Made by a program: the position numbers and the translations under genes | Shown: one piece after another, positions 43,561-51,900 of the stretch | Numbering within the stretch: the first letter of the stretch is position 1 | How the letters are laid out: each line of letters begins with the position of its first letter | Notes under the pieces: model-generated | Databases searched by the model: none | What the model was told of the DNA's origin: nothing | What the model saw: only the letters and a program-made list of their open reading frames with translations | From: Martinezella calliandrae | GTDB lineage: Bacteria > Pseudomonadota > Alphaproteobacteria > Rhizobiales > Rhizobiaceae | DNA length: 64,000 nucleotides | Reading direction: 5' to 3' | Assembly (NCBI RefSeq): GCF_030272695.1 | Contig: NZ_JARFYN010000021.1 | Location: forward strand, 33,472 to 97,471

Positions 43561-43749
43561 ATGCCTGGGCGGAAGTCGTCCAGCGTTCCTCCGGAATACC
43601 TTTGCCGTAATCCACTTGCATGGCCGGACTTCGGGACGCGCCCAGGCGCAGCCTTGTCTTGCCGTTTCAATTTTCGCTCGCGGTGCGTTGCGCACCGTTC
43701 CAGCCGGGGCCGGAGGGGCCCGCGGCAGATAGTAGATAGTGGAGGCTAA
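43561..43749 (+). other. Possible 62-codon leader ORF ahead of the hydroxylase gene
   Basis: An ATG at 43561 preceded by GGAGCGGAGGGGGAAC opens a frame of 62 codons, Arg- and Ser-rich (FRSRCVAHRSSRGRRGPRQI). It ends in TAA that overlaps the hydroxylase ATG (TAATG). Translational coupling is possible, but the product looks non-conserved and the frame may be chance. Confidence 0.22.
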
Positions 43750-45422
43750 TGACGATGTCGTCTTTGACGCTGAACAAGATTACCTCACAGCGCGGTATTT
43801 CCGTCGGTGAGGCAACCAAGAAGATTTCCGACCTTGGTTGGAATCCCACCTACGTCCAGGAAGCGATGACGTTTCCCACGGACTACAAAATCACCAAGGC
43901 GCCGCGCGATCCGATGAAGCAGGTTCTGCGTTCCTATTTCCCCATGCAGGAGGAAAAGGACAATCGCGTTTACGGCGCTCTTGATGCCGCCCTGCGTGGC
44001 GACATGTTCCGCAATGTGGAACCGCGCTGGGTCGAGTGGATGAAGCTCTTCCTCGCGATCATCCCCTTCCCGGAAATCTCCGCGGCCCGTTCGATGGCGA
44101 TGGTTGCGCGTATCGCTCCCGGTGAAGACCTGCGTACCGGGTTCACGATGCAGATGGTCGACGAGTTCCGTCACTCGACCATCCAGATGAACCTTAAGAA
44201 ATGGTACATGGAAAATTACATCGATCCTGCCGGCTTCGACATCACCGAGGAAGCCTTCGGCAAGTGCTACGCCACGACGATCGGGCGCCAGTTCGGCGAG
44301 GGATTCATTACGGGCGACGTGATGACCTCTGCTTGCCTCTACTTGACCGTCGTTGCCGAGACGGCGTTCACCAACACGCTGTTCGTCGCAATGCCGTCGG
44401 AGGCAGCCCGTAACGGCGACTATGCACTGCCGACCGTCTTCCTGTCGGTCCAGTCCGACGAAAGCCGCCATATCGGCAACGGCCACTCGCTGCTGATGGC
44501 CGCGTTGAAGGAGCCGGAGAACCACCTGCTGCTGGAGCGCGACCTGCGCTACGCCTTCTGGCAGAACCACGCGATCGTCGACGCCGCTATCGGCACATTC
44601 ATCGAATACGGCACCACCAATCGCGACAAGAACAAGGAATCATACGCGGAAATGTGGCACCGCTGGATCTTCGAGGACTATTATCGCACCTATATGCTGC
44701 CCCTCGAAAAATACGGCATCAAGATCCACCACGACGATGTGCAGGAAGCCTGGAACCGTATCACCAAGAAGAACTACGTGCACAAGGTAGCCCAGTTCTT
44801 CGCTGTGGGTTGGCCGGTGAACTTCTGGCGCATCGAAGCCCAGCGCGAAGCCGATTTCGAGTGGTTCGAACAGAAATATCCGGGCTGGTACGCGGAGTTC
44901 GGCGACTTCTGGAAATGGTATGACAAGCTCAGCCATCGCGGCGAGAAGATCATCACCTTCAACGAAGAAGTCGGTTACGTTTATCCCCATCGCTGCTGGA
45001 GTTGCCTGGTTCCGGCAGTCATTCGCGAAGACATCGTCGTCGATGAGATCGACGGTCAGCTTCACACCTTCGCCCATGAACTGGACCGCTGGACCGCCGT
45101 CGAAGCCTTTGCCGACGAATACCAGGGCCGGCCAACACCCGCGATGGGCCGCTTCAGCGGCAAGCGCGAGTGGGAGACGCTCTATCATGGCTGGGATCTC
45201 GCCGACGCGATTAAGGACCTCAACTTCGTCCGTTCCGACGGCAAGACGCTCATTCCGCAGCCGCACCTGCGTTTCGATGGCAAGGACATGTGGACGCTCG
45301 ACGACGTCCGCGGGCACACGCTGCAGTCTCCACTGACGCTGCTGCGCCAGATGTCGCCGACCGAGCGTGAGCAGCACCTCGCCGAATATCGCGCGGGTTT
45401 CACAATCACGCCGTTCAACTAA
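43749..45422 (+). CDS. prmA: Soluble diiron monooxygenase, hydroxylase large (alpha) subunit, propane/acetone type
   Basis: A 557-residue catalytic subunit of the PrmA/MimA group. The diiron ligands are all present: Glu109 (FPEI), Glu139 and His142 (VDEFRHS), Glu204 (VVAETAF), Glu238 and His241 (SDESRHI). The EEKDNRVYGALDAALRGDMF and YDPAGFD-like segments match propane 2-monooxygenase relatives. ATG 43749 or 43755 may be used; the GGAGG site fits 43755 better. A Cys pair (RCWSC) is kept late in the protein, but no second Cys pair follows it. First gene of a seven-gene operon under a sigma-54 promoter. The substrate (propane, acetone, other ketones or phenol) cannot be decided from sequence. 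Confidence 0.95.
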   Translation: MTMSSLTLNKITSQRGISVGEATKKISDLGWNPTYVQEAMTFPTDYKITKAPRDPMKQVLRSYFPMQEEKDNRVYGALDAALRGDMFRNVEPRWVEWMKLFLAIIPFPEISAARSMAMVARIAPGEDLRTGFTMQMVDEFRHSTIQMNLKKWYMENYIDPAGFDITEEAFGKCYATTIGRQFGEGFITGDVMTSACLYLTVVAETAFTNTLFVAMPSEAARNGDYALPTVFLSVQSDESRHIGNGHSLLMAALKEPENHLLLERDLRYAFWQNHAIVDAAIGTFIEYGTTNRDKNKESYAEMWHRWIFEDYYRTYMLPLEKYGIKIHHDDVQEAWNRITKKNYVHKVAQFFAVGWPVNFWRIEAQREADFEWFEQKYPGWYAEFGDFWKWYDKLSHRGEKIITFNEEVGYVYPHRCWSCLVPAVIREDIVVDEIDGQLHTFAHELDRWTAVEAFADEYQGRPTPAMGRFSGKREWETLYHGWDLADAIKDLNFVRSDGKTLIPQPHLRFDGKDMWTLDDVRGHTLQSPLTLLRQMSPTEREQHLAEYRAGFTITPFN

Positions 45423-45521
45423 GGCGCCGATCCGGCGGAGGCCGCAAAGGCCTCCGCCACATTCCGGGAAGAGGCCGTTCTCCTCTCACGAGACGGAGCG
45501 GTGGGGAATTGGGAGTTGCAA

Positions 45522-46604
45522 ATGGCCAATGCGCAAAAAATAGATCTACCGGTTCATACGGTGCGACTGGAGCCAGTTGGCGTCGAATTCGAGGTCGGGA
45601 ACGGCGAAACGGTTCTAAACGCCGCCTTTCGTCAGGGCATTGCCCTGCCGCATGGCTGCAAGGAAGGACAGTGTTCCGCCTGTAAATGCGTTCTGCTCGA
45701 CGGCGAAGTCGACCTACTGAAATATTCGACCTTCGCGCTCAACGACATGGAGAGGGATTCCGGACACATCCTGCTCTGCCGGACGATCGCCTATTCGGAC
45801 ATGGAGGTCGAACTTCTGAATTACGATGAGGAAGTTCTCGCAAAATCGATCGCGGTCAAAACCTACACAGGTCGGATTACAAGGATCGAAAAGCTGACCC
45901 ATGACATTCGCGGCATCGGAATCGAGCTCGGTTCGCCAATCAAGTTCTGGGCGGGGCAGTATGTCGACATCACAGTCACCACGAAAGATGGGGAGACGAT
46001 TACGCGCTCGTTCTCCATGGCAAATACGCCGCGCGAAACCCAAGAACTCTCGTTCATCATCAAAAAATATCCTCAAGGAAAATTCTCCGGAGAGCTCGAT
46101 TCAGGAGGAATCCAGGTCGGAGCCGCCGTCACCGTCGTCGGACCTTACGGAACCTGTTTCCGACGCGAAAATCGAGAGGGCCCCCTAGTCCTGGTCGGCG
46201 CAGGATCCGGCATGTCTCCGGTCTGGTCGATCCTCAACGATCATCTCCTTAGCGGTGAAACGCGGCCGGTCTATTTTTTCTACGGAGCGAGAAGCAGCGA
46301 GGATCTGTTCCATCTCGACAGGATCGACGAACTCGTCGCTCAGCACCCCGAGGTCACCTTCATTCCGGTGCTCTCGCACGCCGCCGAGGATAGCGGCTGG
46401 ACCGGCGAGCGCGGCTTTGTCCACGAATGCGTCGACGCCAAGCTCAAGGAGTTGGCACTGGACGGCAATGGCGACGTCTACGCCTGCGGTCCTCCACCCA
46501 TGATCGATGCCCTGCAGCCGGTTCTCTTCATGAACGGATTCGAATCCGAACGCATTTTCTTCGACAAATTCACCACTTCGTCCGGAGGAGCGCCCGGGCA
46601 TTAA
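45522..46604 (+). CDS. prmB: Monooxygenase NADH reductase component
   Basis: A 360-residue electron-transfer flavoprotein. The N-terminal plant-type 2Fe-2S domain has Cys46, Cys51, Cys54 and Cys86 (GCKEGQCSACKC and ILLCRT). The FAD-binding RSFSMANTP and NAD-binding GAGSGMSPVWSIL plus VYACGPPPMIDALQP follow. It passes electrons from NADH to the hydroxylase. ATG 45522 gives a normal N-terminus. Second gene, about 100 bases after prmA. Confidence 0.95.
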   Translation: MANAQKIDLPVHTVRLEPVGVEFEVGNGETVLNAAFRQGIALPHGCKEGQCSACKCVLLDGEVDLLKYSTFALNDMERDSGHILLCRTIAYSDMEVELLNYDEEVLAKSIAVKTYTGRITRIEKLTHDIRGIGIELGSPIKFWAGQYVDITVTTKDGETITRSFSMANTPRETQELSFIIKKYPQGKFSGELDSGGIQVGAAVTVVGPYGTCFRRENREGPLVLVGAGSGMSPVWSILNDHLLSGETRPVYFFYGARSSEDLFHLDRIDELVAQHPEVTFIPVLSHAAEDSGWTGERGFVHECVDAKLKELALDGNGDVYACGPPPMIDALQPVLFMNGFESERIFFDKFTTSSGGAPGH

Positions 46605-46657
46605 GGCCGGACGGAGACCGAACAGCAACACTGCAACGCAACAAGGGAGCGAGAGCT

Positions 46658-47716
46658 ATGCCAGCATTATCGAGTTCAGTCGGATCAGGGGCCGCCGGAG
46701 CGGCGATCTTTGCCGATTCCGACAGCCGCAAATACCGCTACTTCGATCCAAAAGGCCAGCGTGCCACCCATTACGAGGATGTCACCGTCGACGTCCAGCC
46801 GGATCCGGAACGTTATCTCATCCAGAACTGGATCATCTCCTTTGCCGATGGCAAGGGCGCATATGTCAAAGACAACACAGCCGCCAAAAGCTCCAACTGG
46901 CATGCTTTCCGCGCGCCGGACCAGGAATGGGAACGCACGCACTATCAGCGTCAGTCGAAGATCGAGTCCATGGTGCAGAGCGTGATTGCCAATGCACGCC
47001 GCGCCGGCGCGCCAAAGGCTTTCGACAAGACCTGGATCAAGATCCTTCAGGCACATCTCGGCGCGTGGAAACACGTCGAATTTGGACTGGGCACGTCGCT
47101 AATGCAGGCGCAGCGCTACGGCTACACGCAGATGATCAACAATGCCACGTTGACCAACTCATCCTACAAGCTTCGCCTTGCCCAGGACATAACGCTTTAT
47201 CTCGCCGAGATCGGCATGGACATCCCGGGTTGGGATGACGAGCTCGGCAAAAAGCATTGGCTCGAGGACGGCATCTGGCAGGATACGCGCAAGGCGGTCG
47301 AAACGATCATGGGTGCGGCCGACTACCTCGAGCAGTATTTCGCCATCAACATCGTGTTCGAGCCATTGGTGGGCGAACTGTTTCGCTCAGGCTTCCTGAT
47401 GCAGGCGGCCGCAGCAAATCATGACTTCGTCACCCCGCCAGTGATTTCCGCCGCCGAGGCCGACTACGAGCGCAACCTCGCCAACACGATCGACCTCATC
47501 TACGTGCTTGCCAACGATCCGTCCCACGGGGAGGCCAACCGCAAGCTTTTCCAGAGCTGGATCAAGAAGCATGGCGCGCTTGCTGACAAGGCCGCGGTCG
47601 GCCTGCAGCCGATCTGGTCGATGCCCCACTCCAAGCCGGTTTCGTTCGCCGACGTCCGTGCTCAATCCGAGGAGCGGATCGGCAACATTCTCGGTGAACT
47701 TGGTCTCAAGCGCTAA
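46658..47716 (+). CDS. prmC: Monooxygenase hydroxylase small (beta) subunit
   Basis: A 352-residue ferritin-like protein related to the large subunit but without a full diiron site, as expected for beta subunits. Typical segments are KYRYFDPKGQRATHYEDVTV, SKIESMVQSVIANARRAGAP and LRLAQDITLYLAEIGMDIPG. It pairs with PrmA in the hydroxylase. ATG 46658 has a GGGAGCGAGA site. It lies 53 bases after the reductase gene and 18 before the coupling-protein gene. Confidence 0.94.
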   Translation: MPALSSSVGSGAAGAAIFADSDSRKYRYFDPKGQRATHYEDVTVDVQPDPERYLIQNWIISFADGKGAYVKDNTAAKSSNWHAFRAPDQEWERTHYQRQSKIESMVQSVIANARRAGAPKAFDKTWIKILQAHLGAWKHVEFGLGTSLMQAQRYGYTQMINNATLTNSSYKLRLAQDITLYLAEIGMDIPGWDDELGKKHWLEDGIWQDTRKAVETIMGAADYLEQYFAINIVFEPLVGELFRSGFLMQAAAANHDFVTPPVISAAEADYERNLANTIDLIYVLANDPSHGEANRKLFQSWIKKHGALADKAAVGLQPIWSMPHSKPVSFADVRAQSEERIGNILGELGLKR

Positions 47717-47734
47717 TCCTGGGAGGATTCTGGC

Positions 47735-48103
47735 ATGTCTACCGTAGCACGCGATGCGTCGCACGATAATATCTTTAAGTCGATGAAGGACATCACTTTC
47801 GAGCAGACGATCTCGGATCAATGTGGCGTCACGATGAACGACTCGGTCGAGGCCCGCGCCATCGCCGAATTCATGGGCAAGAAACCCGGCGTCACCGTCA
47901 CCTACCAGCCTGCCATGATCCGCATCGACGGCAAGGGCAAGCTCATCTTCAAGATGGACGAGATCAGCGAATATCTCGGCCGCGAAATGACCGCCGAGAT
48001 CTTCGAGGTCAACACCTCCACCCATTACGGCCGCATGGTACGCATCGATGACAACACCGTCATCCTGTTTGGCAACATGGACGAGGTCTTCGAATACATC
48101 TGA
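47735..48103 (+). CDS. prmD: Monooxygenase coupling (effector) protein, MmoB/DmpM family
   Basis: A 122-residue cofactor-free protein that binds the hydroxylase and gates substrate and electron access. The family core is EQTISDQCGVTMNDSVEARA, followed by VTYQPAMIRIDGKGKLIF and EVNTSTHYGRMVRIDDNTVI. Preceded by TGGGAGGATTC. Fourth gene of the operon, completing the four-component enzyme. Confidence 0.95.
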   Translation: MSTVARDASHDNIFKSMKDITFEQTISDQCGVTMNDSVEARAIAEFMGKKPGVTVTYQPAMIRIDGKGKLIFKMDEISEYLGREMTAEIFEVNTSTHYGRMVRIDDNTVILFGNMDEVFEYI

Positions 48104-48173
48104 TGTCGGGCAAAAGTGGCGCGCGCGAGGAGGCGCGCGCCATGGCGAAACGGTAAATCGAGAGGAGACCACC

Positions 48174-49196
48174 ATGTATCTTACACCGGAAGGCAAGGAA
48201 ATTTTTGTCATCGACGGTCATACGCACTTCTGGGACGGAAGCCCGGAGAACCAGCGCAACATCCACGGTAAGCAATTCGTCGAATGCTTTTATGGCTATC
48301 ACACCGCGCTAAGCCCGAAGGAGCAGCTTTGGGACAAGAGCAAGTTCGAAAAATACAGCGCCGATGATCTTTACCGGGACCTCTTCATCGACGGTCCAGA
48401 CGATGTCGCGATCGTTCAGTCGACCTATCTCAAGGATTTCTACAAGACGGGCTTCAACACGATCGAGCGCAATGCGGAGATGGCGCAGCGCTATCCGGAG
48501 CGCTTTATCGTCAACGGCTCGTTCGATCCGCGCGATGGAGAAAAGGCACTCGAATACATCCACTACATGAAGGAGACCTACGATATCCAGGGTGTGAAGA
48601 TGTATACGGCCGAATGGAACGGCGCTTCCAAAGGATGGAAGTTGAACGATCCTGAAGCCTATCGCTGCTTCGAACTCTGCGAAAAGCTCGGGATCAAGAA
48701 CATCCACGTCCACAAAGGCCCGACCATCATACCGCTCAGCAAGGACGCCTTCGACGTGCATGACGTCGATTACGCGGCGACCGATTTCCAAAACCTCAAC
48801 TGGATCATAGAACATTGCGGCCTGCCGCGCCTCGACGATTTCTGTTGGATCGGCGTGCAGGAGACGAATGTCTATGGCGGCCTTGCCGTGGCGCTTCCCT
48901 TCATCCATTCGCGTCCGCGTTATTTCGCCGAGGTGATCTCCGAACTTCTCTTCTGGATCGGTCCGGAAAAGATCCTGTTCGGCTCCGACTACGCCATCTG
49001 GACGCCGCGCTGGCTGGTCGAGAAACTCTGGGCTTTCGATCTGCCGGAAGATATCAAGAAGGAACGGGGCGTAGACCTCACGCCAGAGATTAAGGAAAAG
49101 ATCCTCGGCCTCAACGCCGCGCGTCTCTACAACATCGACATTGCGGCGAAGAGGAAGGCCCTTGCCGGATCACCCATCAGCATCGCTGCGGAGTAG
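48174..49196 (+). CDS. Amidohydrolase-family protein of the monooxygenase operon
   Basis: A 340-residue TIM-barrel metal-dependent hydrolase (amidohydrolase 2 group). The N-terminal HxH is in VIDGHTHFWDG; later conserved parts are NIHVHKGPTIIP, WIIEHCGLPRLDDF and ILFGSDYAIWTPRWLVEK with the metal-binding Asp. Homologues accompany mycobacterial and Gordonia propane monooxygenase genes; their role is not clearly defined, perhaps in enzyme maturation or product turnover. GAGAGGAGACC precedes ATG 48174. Confidence 0.9.
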   Translation: MYLTPEGKEIFVIDGHTHFWDGSPENQRNIHGKQFVECFYGYHTALSPKEQLWDKSKFEKYSADDLYRDLFIDGPDDVAIVQSTYLKDFYKTGFNTIERNAEMAQRYPERFIVNGSFDPRDGEKALEYIHYMKETYDIQGVKMYTAEWNGASKGWKLNDPEAYRCFELCEKLGIKNIHVHKGPTIIPLSKDAFDVHDVDYAATDFQNLNWIIEHCGLPRLDDFCWIGVQETNVYGGLAVALPFIHSRPRYFAEVISELLFWIGPEKILFGSDYAIWTPRWLVEKLWAFDLPEDIKKERGVDLTPEIKEKILGLNAARLYNIDIAAKRKALAGSPISIAAE

Positions 49197-49201
49197 CCGG
49201 A

Positions 49202-50014
49202 ATGATCCTCCTAGATCAACTCGAAAGCCGCCAGAGGGAGCTCTGGCGGCGCCTGGAAGGGGTAAACGATCCCGAACTGGATGAGCCGGTCACAGAGATG
49301 GGCTTCGTCGAGAAAGCGCAGATCGCGGCCGACGGTCATGTCGACATCGACTTCCGCCTGCCGACCTACTGGTGTTCCCCGAATTTTGCGTTCCTCATGC
49401 TGGAGGATGTCAGGACGGCATTGGAAAGCCTGTCATGGTCATCATCCCACCAGATTACCCTTCACGATCACATGTTCGCGCAGGAGGTGAACCGAGGCGT
49501 TTCCGAGGGGAAGACCTTCGCCGAGATTTTCGGATCGCTCGCCGAGGACACAGACCTCGACGCGCTGCGCGGGACATTCAAGCAGAAGGCTTTCAAACGC
49601 CGACAGGAGTCGGTGATCCTCGATTTCAGACGCATGGGCCTTTCGGATGCAAGAATCGTCGCCATGACGATGGACGACTTCGATAGCCTCGCCGCCAACA
49701 GCGATGAGGCGGCTAAAGGCAGAGCACGTTATCGGGAGGCTCTTCAGGAACTGAGGCAAGGCGGCCTGCAGCCGCAAGATGCGGCGATCCTTCGCTGGGA
49801 TGGAAAGCCGATCGAGGCGGAGGCTCTAGCTCCCTATCTCGCGGACCTGCGTAGCGTGCGGATCAATATGGAATTCAACGGCGCGCTTTGCCGTGGGCTG
49901 AAACAGACGCGCTACAAGGAAGTCGAGATGATCGACGGCGAGCCGACGCTGGTCGATTTCATTCTGGATCGGGTTCCCGCGCCGCAGACGGTCGGTTGTT
50001 CGACGCGTAGCTGA
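49202..50014 (+). CDS. DUF59/MIP18-type iron-sulfur assembly protein of the monooxygenase operon
   Basis: A 270-residue protein. Residues about 10-110 form a DUF59 domain (GVNDPELDEPVTEMGFVEKA, with a conserved Cys in TYWCSPNFAFLM). The C-terminal 160 residues are mixed and unassigned, ending with a Cys near the end (TVGCSTRS). Homologous DUF59 proteins occur in prm/mim clusters and are thought to help metal-centre maturation. It starts 5 bases after the amidohydrolase stop. Confidence 0.85.
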   Translation: MILLDQLESRQRELWRRLEGVNDPELDEPVTEMGFVEKAQIAADGHVDIDFRLPTYWCSPNFAFLMLEDVRTALESLSWSSSHQITLHDHMFAQEVNRGVSEGKTFAEIFGSLAEDTDLDALRGTFKQKAFKRRQESVILDFRRMGLSDARIVAMTMDDFDSLAANSDEAAKGRARYREALQELRQGGLQPQDAAILRWDGKPIEAEALAPYLADLRSVRINMEFNGALCRGLKQTRYKEVEMIDGEPTLVDFILDRVPAPQTVGCSTRS

Positions 50015-50098
50015 AGGCCGGCCTTAAGTAAGCAAGCAACGGCCTTCTGAGCATAAGGCCCCAATCAACAAACCACCCGTCAGGTGGAAGGAGGAGTC

Positions 50099-51730
50099 GT
50101 GCCTAAAGTGATGTTACACAATTTAGAAGCTCGTCGCGCGCTTGCTCGCGGCGTCAGTCAACTGGCCGCCGCCGTGGAGCCGACCCTCGGCCCGAAGGGG
50201 ATGAATGCGATGATCGACCGTCCCCTCGGAACGCCGATGGTGACGCGCGACGGCGTCAGCATCGCCTCCGAGATCGAATTGCATGACCGATTCGAAAACA
50301 TGGGCGCGCAGGTGGTCCGCGAGGTCTCGATGCAGACCAACGAAATCGCGGGTGACGGCACGACGACCGCGATCGTCCTTGCCAATGCACTGGTGCAAAA
50401 AGGTATCGAGGCGAGCGAACGCGGGGCGAAATCGGTTGACCTGTGCAAGGGCATCGATCTTGCGGTCGACAAGGTGATCGGAGCACTGAAAGCCACCGCC
50501 AAACCCGCCAAGGGCAACGGCACGCTGGCCGCCGTCGCCAATATCGCCGCCACGGACCCGAAACTCGGCGCGCTGGTTGCCGAAGCGTACGAGAAGGTCG
50601 GCCCCGACGGAGTCGTCACCACCGATTTCAGCGTCACGACCGAAACCACGCTGCATGTCGTGGAGGGCATGTCCTTCGACCGGGGGTATCTTTCTCACCA
50701 CATGGTCACCGATCAGGAGAAGATGGAGGCTGTGCTCGACCGGCCCCTCATTCTGATGACAGACTTGAAAATCAAGGAGCCGGCGGCTTTGGACGCCGCG
50801 CGCGCCATTGCGGAAAAGGCCAGCCGGCCGCTGCTGATCGTCGCCGAGGAAGTGTCGCCCGAAGTGGTCGTGAGCCTGCTTGGCCGGCATGGTCCGGGAA
50901 AATATCTGATCGTCCATCCGCCGGAATACGGCCACTGGCGAAAGGCGATGATGGAGGATCTGGCGATCCTGACCGGCGGGCGGGTGATCGCCCGCGATCT
51001 CGGAGGCCGACTAGAAGCTGTAACGGCGGAAGATCTCGGAACAGCCGAGCGCGCCAAAACCAGCGCGACCCATACGACGATCGTCCGTGGCGGGGGTATT
51101 CAGGCAGCCATTGACGCGCGCCGCGCCCAGGTACAACGACAGTACGAGGTGGCTCCACCGAATATCGAGCAGGACAAATTGCGCGAGCGGCTGGCCAAGC
51201 TCTCCGGTGGCACCGCGATACTCTATGCCGGCGGCGCCACGCCGGTCGAACAGAAGCGAGCAATCCAGTTGATTGAGGATGCGCTGCACGCGGTTCGCGC
51301 GGCTGCCGAAGAAGGAGTGGTCGCGGGCGGAGGTTCCGCACTCGCACAGATCGCTCCTGTCCTCGACGAGATGATCAGGTCAGCGACACCGGAAGTGGGC
51401 GAAGGCGTCCGCCTTGTTCAATCCGTGCTCGCCCGCCCGCTCTGGAGAATTGCCACCAACGCCGCCGGCGATCCCGATGCCGTCGTATCCGAAGTCACCC
51501 GCATCAACGGCGGCTATGGCTACGATGCCTCAACCGGCAAATACCAGAACATGATCGAAGCTGGGATCATTGATCCGGTCCGGGTCACCTATACCGCACT
51601 TCAGAACGCCGCCTCCGTCGCCAAGCTGATCTTGACGACCGAGACGCTGATTGGCGACCTTGCCGAGGACGAGGATCCTACGGCAGGGCCTGCACTCGGT
51701 GGCGGAGCGGAGAAACTCGGTCGTCCGTGA
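50099..51730 (+). CDS. Dedicated GroEL-like chaperonin for the monooxygenase
   Basis: A 543-residue group I chaperonin homologue. ATP-site residues are intact (EPTLGPKGMNAM, NEIAGDGTTTAIVLANAL, AAEEGVVAGGGSALAQIA). The Gly-Gly-Met tail of housekeeping GroEL is missing (ends GGGAEKLGRP) and no groES is adjacent. In mycobacteria the MimG chaperonin is required to make active MimA, so a client-specific role is expected. Start is GTG 50099 with AGGAGG 5 bases upstream. Last gene of the operon. Confidence 0.93.
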   Translation: MPKVMLHNLEARRALARGVSQLAAAVEPTLGPKGMNAMIDRPLGTPMVTRDGVSIASEIELHDRFENMGAQVVREVSMQTNEIAGDGTTTAIVLANALVQKGIEASERGAKSVDLCKGIDLAVDKVIGALKATAKPAKGNGTLAAVANIAATDPKLGALVAEAYEKVGPDGVVTTDFSVTTETTLHVVEGMSFDRGYLSHHMVTDQEKMEAVLDRPLILMTDLKIKEPAALDAARAIAEKASRPLLIVAEEVSPEVVVSLLGRHGPGKYLIVHPPEYGHWRKAMMEDLAILTGGRVIARDLGGRLEAVTAEDLGTAERAKTSATHTTIVRGGGIQAAIDARRAQVQRQYEVAPPNIEQDKLRERLAKLSGGTAILYAGGATPVEQKRAIQLIEDALHAVRAAAEEGVVAGGGSALAQIAPVLDEMIRSATPEVGEGVRLVQSVLARPLWRIATNAAGDPDAVVSEVTRINGGYGYDASTGKYQNMIEAGIIDPVRVTYTALQNAASVAKLILTTETLIGDLAEDEDPTAGPALGGGAEKLGRP

Positions 51731-51900
51731 TCGCCACAACCTCCGCCCTCGATCGCCGCGAAACAAGGACAGTCGCGGCGACCGGCGGCCAATAGAAGCG
51801 AAATACGTGTGAAAATCATCGGGCGATGAAGAGACCCGATGACAGGGGATGCCATGGGGTCTTGGAGGTCCGACGTTGGACGGGACTCTGTCGTGGGCAA

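Larger units (their letters stand above)
43250..43748. other. 499-base control region between the four-gene set and the monooxygenase operon
   Basis: The left part (43277-43460) is strikingly AT-rich against the rest of the window. It carries repeated TGTAA/TTACA boxes, then a sigma-54 promoter at 43469, then an unusually long untranslated leader (about 250 bases) before the hydroxylase start. Within the leader a 62-codon frame (43561-43749) ends in TAATG overlapping the hydroxylase start. Confidence 0.6.
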
